Source: Adiantum capillus-veneris (lineage: Eukaryota > Streptophyta > Polypodiopsida > Polypodiales > Pteridaceae). From it: a stretch of DNA of 64,000 bases. Positions 56,911 through 64,000 of the stretch are shown here, piece after piece. The number at the start of each line of letters is the position of its first letter. The stretch's first letter is position 1. The notes under the pieces are model-generated. The model did no database searches. It worked only from the letters and a program-made list of their open reading frames with translations, and had not been told where the DNA came from. Where the stretch lies: positions 144,721,850-144,785,849 of the forward strand of contig CM043949.1 of the NCBI GenBank assembly GCA_014529385.2. The letters are read 5' to 3'. Both the position numbers and the translations under genes were made by a program.

Positions 56911-57927
56911 TTATTGGCATTCTTCGTTGAGGTTTCCTGTGGTAACTTGAGTTGGTTGGCAGATTTTCTTGGAGATAAGAAGTTGTAATTCTGCTGCTCT
57001 TTGTTTGATGGTCTTCCAAGGTGTATGAACCTTTGGTTGTGCCTCCGCTGAAGTCAATATGGTTGTATTCTTTGTTGCATGTTCTGGTTGAACTTTCTTT
57101 TGTTTCCATATCTTTTTGTTGACTTTGGTTGTACAGATCCTCGTGTTTGTTGTTGGGGACGCTACATGTTTCTGTGTGATGGCTGTATGGTCTAGCTTGT
57201 CATTGACAATTGTAGACAACTGTTCGTTGGTCTTCTTCGGCATCCATACCTGTGTTGTTGGCTCGTTCTGAATTGGTAATTTTGTACTCCATACCAATAT
57301 AGTCCGTTGCGGATTCTGCTTGTTAATAATTGTTCTTTGAAGCTTTGCTTCCTTTGGGTGTTTTTTCTTTTCTTCTGTCAACTCCTTTACAGGAATTAAG
57401 CTGTCTTGCTTGAGCCAAACTTGATTTTTCCGCCCTTGATGAAATTGTGCCTCGGCTAGATATGTACGTCACACCCAAACTTCCCTGGTTCCTTGCATGA
57501 TTGTTGGTTTTTGATAATACATTTCTTGCCATCCAAACTTTGATTGTTGTTGATTAATGCGTTGCGGATGTATTGACTCCTGTCTCCACATTGACATGTA
57601 TTTATCATATGATAAGAAGGGTTCTGAAAAGTTCTCATTTCTGAACTGTGCTTCATTAGTATCCAAATCAATGAATACCCTGTTAGCTTTCATACATGAC
57701 ACTGCTAAGATACACGGCGTTGTTGATCTAATTGGTGGCAGCACATGGAACTTATGAGTGTATGTGTGCCCCTGCACTGTGATTGGTAACATAATAGACC
57801 ACAACGTGGTCACCTCATCACCCGATGCTACTTTCAACCTGTGTGTATCTAGGAATTTCGTCATTGGTCCAAGTTTTTGAAAGAGCTCAAAGCTGATGAC
57901 ACTCAATTTCTCCCTAGTGTCAAGCAA
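56911..57927 (-). pseudogene. Retropepsin fragment with Lys/Thr/Gln-rich C-terminal linker (element J)
   Basis: Frame 57,469-57,927 reads LLDTREKLSVISFELFQKLG, then HRLKVASGDEVTTLWSIMLP and HKFHVLPPIRSTTPCILAVS, a retropepsin fold; the active-site D-T-G is D-T-R at the edge of a CT/GA microsatellite that replaced the preceding codons. After a frameshift the frame 56,911-57,381 is a basic, Thr/Gln-rich linker (NEPTTQVWMPKKTNEQLSTI). No RT or integrase follows; a purine tract comes 160 bp later. It may be a deleted LTR element or a non-autonomous one. Confidence 0.6.

Positions 57928-57931
<4 letters not shown>

Positions 57932-58001
<70 letters not shown>
57932..58001. repeat. (TC)n microsatellite, about 70 bp
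   Basis: Lies exactly between the minus-strand retropepsin fragment and the plus-strand methyltransferase-like gene. Confidence 0.98.
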
Positions 58002-58005
<4 letters not shown>

Positions 58006-58023
58006 TATTTGTATGTGTTTTGA

Positions 58024-59261
58024 GAGGAAAACATATTGATATCATGCTCTTGTGATCTTGAAGGGAATACTCTAAAAGGTCAAAAGAGACTTTCCAAAAC
58101 GACTACACAATTTATTTATCTTGCAACGCATTATTTGGGATACATGCCTCATGTTGAGGATCCCAAAAGCATTGTAGTGGTTGGTGATTACATCACCATT
58201 GGGAAGGATTTTACGGGAGGAAGAAAAAATGATACCTTCTATAGTGTGCACGAGTTCATCAAGCAAAATAAGCCTTCAGGGGTTAATTACACAAAGAGGG
58301 GAAAGACTGTGGATTGGGTAGCTGACTTCATTTTTCTCGACTTGCCATTTGGAGGCACTCAAGGTGGTGACGATCCTTGTCCCACCTGGGATTTTGTTTC
58401 TGAGGACCATGTACGCTATGGGATTGCTTTGGCAGCATCTACTTTGGCAGATTTGGGATGGTTATTGGTGATGGCCTCTATGGCAGGTATTTGTTAAAGT
58501 TAATAGTTGTTAATATTTATGTTTATTTTGTATGTTTCTACTTATTGAAACTTTTCTAAGATGGTGCAATTATATTATAGGTGATTTCACAATTGGGTGG
58601 ATTGAGCGCTATGTTCGCGTTTATGATTTGGAGATAGTGAGATGAGTGGTTGTCATTCACCATTCTACATATGGATTCAAAGAGATTGGTGGTATTCGCA
58701 CAGATGTGAGTATAGTGATGATTATATTCTATTCAAATGCTCAAAACTACATGTGTTTCTTGAATTAAGGTTTAATTGGATATTATTATCTTTTGTTGCT
58801 AGTGTTCTACGTCAATGCTTTTTATGGTTCGACGTCGAGCTACAGATCCTCCTATTTTCATTGCAGAGAGTACACCTCTCTTTGAGTCCTTCGGCATGCA
58901 TCCTTTAGATACCCTCGCCTACCATTATCTTCCGGATGATTTGCGTGCTTTGGACCCTGTCGGGCAGCAATGGCGTGGGGGACTAGAGAGGAGTCATACA
59001 TTTTTAGCATGCTTTGTACACATGTACTGTCGTTGAGGTGGTGTGTGCATTGAGATGGGATGTGGTACTGCGCCTATTCTTCAGACATGCATGCGCACTG
59101 GTAGAGTATGTGCATCTATCGATGTGGATACATTTTTTATGACCACGTATGTAGAGCCTCTCCTTTTGGCTTACATGCAACAGGGCAGCCATGATGATGT
59201 TAGTAGGCCGCAGGCAGATGATGAGGTGGATCCACTTGCAGGTTTCAATCCGTATGAATAG
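58024..59261 (+). pseudogene. Permuted amino-methyltransferase-like gene with two introns and two in-frame TGA codons
   Basis: Exon 1 (58,024-58,486) ends ASMAG; intron 58,487-58,580 (GT-AG, 94 bp, phase 1); exon 2 (58,581-58,705) DFTIGWIERYVRVYDLEIVR, a TGA, VVVIHHSTYGFKEIGGIRTD; intron 58,706-58,802 (GT-AG, 97 bp); exon 3 (58,803-59,261). Both junctions keep the frame. Exon 1 has DFIFLDLPFGGTQGGDD and GIALAASTLADLGWLLVMAS, like motif IV (D-P-P-F, here D-L-P-F) and the following helix/strand of amino-methyltransferases. Exon 3, after a TGA at 59,034, has GVCIEMGCGTAPILQTCMRT and GRVCASIDVDTFF, like the SAM-binding motif I. Motif IV before motif I is the permuted (class beta) order of N4/N6 DNA methylases. 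The role is inferred; substrate unknown. Two stops suggest a pseudogene. Confidence 0.5.
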
Positions 59262-59900
59262 TGAGGCCCTTGTCCCTTGAGACTAATACTATTATGGACT
59301 TCTTTCAAGTGTGGTTTGTTTGTATGTGATGTTTGGTTTATATTGCCATGTTTAATTATGTCCTTGTTTTGTCGCAGATTGACATTTATGTAAAACTCAT
59401 GGGTTTTGGAACATAGTTTACTTCGGAAATGTTATGTTCTTGGATGTTATGTTGTTCATATGCTAATCTTCTCCCTTTGTATGAATTTTTTGGTGAAGAA
59501 ATTATTGCCAACTCTAGGTAAATAGTAGTATTCCAATATATGCTTATGTGTTGTTTGGCTTGTATTGCCATATTTGGATATGCTTTTGTTCTATCATGGT
59601 TGGTGACAATATATGGATTACTCACGATCTAGGAAACACATTTTACATTGGAAATGTTATGTATTAGATGTTATATTTGAATATGTTAATCTTTTTCCTT
59701 TGTATGGATTTCTTTACATGTATTAAGATTTCGTTTATTCCTTCCATGCAAAGTCAATTGCCCGTGTATGCCAAAGCAATGGCAAAGAGCATGTCTAGAG
59801 ACAAACGATTCGACATGGAACGGGAAGAGCATCGCTACATTCAAAACCTTTACATTGATGATGAATGTGAATCATTGTAAATTATTGTTACATTTTGTTT
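59262..59900 (+). other. Duplicated AT-rich stretch and small reading frame after the methyltransferase-like gene
   Basis: Two similar passages (about 59,325-59,490 and 59,545-59,715; TGTTTGG...TATTGCCAT...GGAAATGTTATGT...CCTTTGTATG) form an imperfect direct duplication of about 220 bp period. A frame ending at 59,880 (QSQLPVYAKAMAKSMSRDKR, then EREEHRYIQNLYIDDECESL) looks like a real C-terminal exon, perhaps of the same gene family. Confidence 0.4.
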
Positions 59901-60021
59901 CATTGATCGTTCATAAAATCCTTATTTTCAGCTATAATCTGTGATGTCTTTTTGATAACAAAAATTTAGTATCCAAGAGTCTTCCATTTAAATGTGTATT
60001 GTTATTGTTGCAATCTTGCAT

Positions 60022-60023
60022 TC

Positions 60024-60066
<43 letters not shown>
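60022..60066. repeat. (CT)n microsatellite
   Basis: About 45 bp, one interruption. Confidence 0.97.
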
Positions 60067-60067
<1 letters not shown>

Positions 60068-61017
60068 GACATGAGATTAGGGTGTATATAAATAAACAAT
60101 TGATTTAGGCATTCCATTTGTATTGATCAATGCAGCATGTATCCTCTTGTAGGTAAAGTTCTCTATGTCCTTTTCAAGCAACAAAATTCATTCTTGTCAA
60201 TATGTATTCAAGAACGTGATCTAATTTATAGCTTTGTAGTTTACATGGATAACTGCATACAAGACCACCTTGTCTAATAGGAGTACCCTTCTATGGAGTA
60301 CCCTTCCGCCAAGACTTGCTCGGAAACTAGGATCGCTCAGAAAACATCGCTCGGAGAACGGTAGCACTCAAATAATGGTTTCTTTTAACTTTTTGTCATA
60401 GTAACTTGAAGACAGTATTGAAAGCATTCTTTTAGAAAACACACATCTTTAAACTTAAGACATGGTACTGTCAATCAAAACATTGTCCATAATAACCATG
60501 ACCAGTACTCTTCTTGTCTCAAGACCACCTATGGGTGAAAAAAACGGCACCCATTCCTTATTCACAATCCGGAGTGGATAACCCCCACCCAAGGTTCTAG
60601 GTGCCCATACACTAAACCAATTGCTCATACAACCGGGCGGCTCCCCTAGGATTAAAAAAACGATATCCTAACTTATATAGAAACATCAAGATATGACGCG
60701 GAGTAGAAACTCATCATTCATGGGGGTAACCAATATACCCGTGGTTGGAAAGCCATTATTATCATCAATTTATACCAAGGAGTCGGATGTGTCTTGAGAG
60801 AAGGTGTCTTAAGGATGATCAATCATATCTTTCCTAATTCAATCAGTTTTAACCCAAACGATTCTTTTCTACATTATAAACAAATGCACGTTGGGAGTTC
60901 CCTTCCATTTTTGGTCAGTGATTCCTTTCCTGATTCTTACTCACTCTTTATGTATGCAATGCTAACTTATAAAAGAAAAACTATTTCAAAACTTAATTGA
61001 ATATGATCGGCCATCTG
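60067..61017. other. Unassigned stretch, nothing recognised
   Basis: If the gag remnant at 61,018-61,158 belongs to a larger element, this is its decayed or replaced continuation. No frame is convincing. Confidence 0.4.
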
Positions 61018-61158
61018 CTACTGCGCTAGCGCTTGAAGACTCTCCCCCGTAGGCCTAATACTAGGCCCAAATTCATCGTCGTACAATGCTCTAGTTCTTT
61101 TTAGAGCTCGGCTCTCATCATCAGATGTAGGATTGGCTCGGGTCCTTTTAGGTGCCAC
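61018..61158 (-). pseudogene. Gypsy gag N-terminus remnant
   Basis: On the minus strand the frame from GTG at 61,158 (in the position of an ATG) reads VAPKRTRANPTSDDESRALK and RTRALYDDEFGPSIRPTGES to a TAG. A basic start rich in K-R-T followed by an acidic patch is common in plant gypsy gag. It lies just inside the end of the LTR at 61,200-63,529, where gag belongs. Confidence 0.35.
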
Positions 61159-61199
61159 AACTTCTTATCCTTATGAAAAGGATGTCTAATCATTAGGTA

Positions 61200-63529
61200 A
61201 ATTATCTACAAGCTAAACTTAACCCTGAATCCAATCTTACCCAATCTAGGTTAAATTTATAGTCTTAATTGGTAAATTCTTAACCTAGTAGTTTCTTATT
61301 TTCCTAAGCTCTTCTATTTTTTTAATAGTTTTCTATATCTTTTTCCTAATTTTTCCATCGAATTTTAAGCTTGGAATCTGCTTATTTTGAACTTATTATT
61401 TTTTAAAAATTTTAATTTCTTCAACTTTATATCACATGTTTACACTTAGTATAATTGCCTTAAAAACTTTTGACCGCAAAGTCTATTTATTTTAATCAAT
61501 CTTTTGCTAGAAATAGGACTTTTAGTCAATTATAGTTTTCTAGACTCACTGATCAACTATGGTATAATTATCACAAGTTGATAAGGATGTTTGTGACCTT
61601 TGGTAATTATCTTTTAATTTTTCAACTTAATTATCTAATTTCCATCTTTAATTTTTAGCTAGAATTAGTATAATTTGACTTAGATAAATATCTATACTAT
61701 TTTTCTAACGTTGACATAATTATCACGGCTTTTTCATGATGTAATATAGCTCTTAAAAATAGCTTGTAATCATTTACATAATTTACTAATTTTTCCCTTT
61801 ACTTTTTATCTAAAATTAATATATTTTGACTCAAATAAATATCTATACTAATTTTTCAACCTTGACAAAATTATAATGGCCTTTTTATTATGTATTCTAG
61901 CTTTGATAAATAGCATGTAATAATATAGCACGATTTACTAATTTTCCTCTTTAATTTATCTTCAAAAATAGGGTCTTCTAACTAAGATAATTATCTTAAT
62001 TATATGGTTAATCTAAAATCATAGATTTCTAATGTTGTATTTTACCTCTGAAAATTATCTCAAAGATTTTTAGTGTAATTTGCTATTTTTTCCCTTTAAT
62101 TTTCCCTTAAAAACAATGTTTTTCTACTAGGGTAACTATCTAAACGTATTATCTGTGGTTAAGATAATTATCATGGGTTCTCTAAAATTCATTTTACCTC
62201 TAATAATTATCTCAAAGCTTTTTGGATTATTTTGTTATTTTCCCCCTTTTAATTGCCGTTAAAAACAATGTTTTTCTACTAGGATAATTAGCTAGATAAA
62301 TTGTCTGAGGTTAAGCTAATTAACATGGGCTTCTTAAGATGTATTTTACCTCTTATAATTATCTCAAATCTTTTTGTATTAGTTTGCTATTTTTTTTCCC
62401 TTTTTTAAAATCTTAAAAATAGTGTTTTTCTACAGAGGTAATTAGTTAAACTAATTATTTGAGCTTGAGATAATTATTACGAGTTTCTTAAGATGTGGCT
62501 TACCTTTGATAATTATCTCAAGCTTTTTGGATTAATTTGATTATTTTTCCCTTTACTTTTTTCTTAAAAACATTGTAATTCTGCTTAAATACTTATAAGA
62601 ATTATTTAGAAAATTAAAAGCTCATTTTCCTAGCATAATGATAGTGTAACACAGCTCTCATAATTATCTCATCTTAATCTAAATTTAATTAGTATAATTA
62701 TCATTAATTTATGGTTAAAATGAATAATATCAGTCCTAATATAATATAATAATTAATTAGCTTAGTAATCCTAAGCTTAATCTCAATAATCAGTAGAGAA
62801 TTTTGAATTAGGAGAGAATTTTAGAGTATAAATAGGTTTAATCTTCAATTAATTAAGAAAAATGTAAATAGGTTAACATAGTTCTACTAATTAAAAAAAG
62901 TTATTGCTAATTACCGTTGATTAACCAACTAGAGCTTTGCTCTCTAGTGATTTATGCATAGAGATCCCTCTAGAGGAGAGAGAATCTGCCAAGGCTCCGA
63001 GTCTGCCTAAAAATTGTGAAGCAAGGGGTCCTATTTATAAGTTTCTGGCACTCACAAGCTCTCATAGGCTGGAAAAGGCAGTTGCTTGCAGCTCAAGCAT
63101 CCCCCGGGATCAAGATGGCACCCCCTGCTACTAATTCAGTCTTGGGCAGGTTCTACACAATTCCCTACAGTCCCCCCAGCTTCTTGAATCAAATTCTGCT
63201 ATTTTTCCTGACTTTAATGATTAAACTTGTAAATATCTGCAATTTCTAGAACCTTAGGATAAAAAGTCTTTAGCAGTAATAATTACTGAAACCATTCAAT
63301 TTTACTTAACTAATTAGATTCATAGTGTAACCTTTCAGAGCCCGTAACGTTTCCAGATTTTATCAGAATTTGGTTCTGAAAAATTCTAACCCTAGTAAAG
63401 CTCTGGTTACGGTTCCAAAAATACTCATATTTGCCATAGTTGGATCATTCTACAGTGTTTTCTTAGCAACCAAGTTAATTTTATCAGACTTTGTACAATT
63501 TCTAAGGTTTTAGAAATTGGAACCTTACA
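61200..63529 (-). repeat. Long chromovirus LTR, minus strand (lower boundary approximate)
   Basis: On the minus strand it starts TGTAAGGTTCCAATTTC at 63,529, preceded by a purine tract (AAGTTGGGGTGAT). The TATA-like ACTTATAAATAGG is near 63,033. Downstream of it is an array of about 150-bp repeats. It is an inverted relative of LTR G at 47,390. Confidence 0.7.
61800..62600. repeat. Tandem array of about 150-bp units in the right LTR
   Basis: The landmark AAAACAATGTTTTTCTACT or variants recurs near 61,967, 62,114, 62,266, 62,421 and 62,571 (spacing 147-155 bp), with TTTCCCTTTAATTTT and ATAATTATCTCAAA in each unit. Confidence 0.85.
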
Positions 63530-64000
63530 ATCACCCCAACTTAAGAAATTGAGATGTCCTCATCTCAACCCAATTTGGGGAAATCTTTGAAAAGTGGTAC
63601 TTCGTCCTCCCATGTGGCGTCTTCAATGGGGTAGTCCTTCCATTTTACTAAATGTTATCTGACTACTCTGTTTCACAGACTTCTTTCCCTAGTTAGAGTT
63701 ACTTGCTAGTCAACTTTTCCCCCAAGAAACTCTCAGTGTTGAGCTCATCTTAAAAAAATTTACAAACCATTTGTATCATCTTAAAAACCAGCTTACATTA
63801 ATTCCATAAAAGATCCATATATCCACCTTGTCAACATGAATGCGCTCGGTCTAACTGACCATTCAGAGCAATCAGCGTTTGACAAGTATCATGTATTCCA
63901 ACTTTGCCAATCTGAACGCGCTCGACGTGTTCTTGCCATTTTGAGCAATTTGTGTTCGGGACAAGCTTCCACCATTGCACCACAGGTACCCTCTCTGTGC
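63530..64000 (-). pseudogene. Chromovirus pol C-terminus with chromodomain end
   Basis: Just outside the LTR the minus strand reads VKWKDYPIEDATWEDEVPLF and KDFPKLG, then a stop. V-K-W-K-x-Y-P-x-x-x-A-T-W-E is the C-terminal part of the integrase-linked chromodomain of Ty3/gypsy chromoviruses, which directs integration to modified chromatin. The rest upstream (63,670-64,000) is broken; two similar passages (GAGCGCRTTCA, near 63,845 and 63,910) hint at a short duplication. The element continues beyond the right edge. Confidence 0.75.

Noticed and set aside
56911-57927. Endogenous pararetrovirus protease
   Set aside because: Retropepsin alone cannot separate viral from gypsy origin; no movement protein, coat or RT was found nearby, so an LTR element is the simpler reading.
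48290-62600. Possible CRISPR-like arrays because of the regular spacing
   Set aside because: The units are about 150 bp, diverged throughout and lack separate repeat and spacer parts; the setting is a plant LTR.

Overview
The window looks like a piece of a large, repeat-dominated nuclear genome of a land plant. The evidence is Ty1/copia elements primed by initiator Met-tRNA, Ty3/gypsy elements with a second RNase H domain, a chromodomain-type gypsy tail, a hAT transposase with BED and DUF659-like parts, long GA/CT, AC/GT and AT microsatellites, and short GT-AG introns. A seed-free vascular plant such as a fern is my guess; nothing in the sequence proves it. I see no intact host gene, rRNA, tRNA or CRISPR array. 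Almost every coding region carries stops, frameshifts or deletions.

Layout: 1-5,002 is a minus-strand copia element (A) that runs off the left edge and is inserted in a gypsy integrase remnant (5,003-5,325). 5,458-10,656 is a complete copia element (B, plus) with perfect 5-bp target duplications, inserted in a gypsy protease/linker remnant that resumes at 10,662. 11,531-13,912 is the leader and 5' LTR of a minus-strand gypsy (F2). 14,100-18,302 is a plus-strand gypsy (C) with an internal deletion joining RT to integrase. 18,600-19,766 is the 3' end of another minus-strand copia (D). 20,600-22,900 is non-coding and holds an unusual series of stem-loops. 22,880-24,250 is a kinase-like pseudogene and 25,202-25,564 a RING-H2 reading frame. 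25,750-33,015 is a minus-strand hAT transposase pseudogene split by a second complete copia element (E, 27,544-32,765, same family as B). 34,147-37,844 is a decayed minus-strand unit of unknown proteins. 37,855-43,787 is a 5'-truncated gypsy (F, plus) with its 3' LTR. 43,788-44,209 is an unidentified protein-like fragment. 47,390 to about 49,500 is a long LTR with about 150-bp internal repeats, with an inverted relative at about 61,200-63,529. 50,959-54,096 is a long, decayed, coiled-coil-rich reading frame of unknown family lying just upstream of a polypurine tract and LTR. 54,375-55,124 carries a dispersed palindrome. 56,911-57,927 is a retropepsin fragment. 58,024-59,261 is a spliced, decayed gene that looks like a permuted amino-methyltransferase. 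61,018-64,000 is a chromovirus LTR with gag on one side and a chromodomain tail on the other.

The history is nested insertion and decay: copia into gypsy, copia into hAT, then point mutation (mostly C-to-T type stops in element B) and microsatellite growth inside old coding sequence. The best candidates for something undescribed are the stem-loop series at 20,983-21,592, the methyltransferase-like gene at 58,024-59,261, the coiled-coil reading frame at 50,959-54,096, and the 20-22 bp palindromes upstream of it. All assignments come from reading the sequence by eye; no database search was possible.
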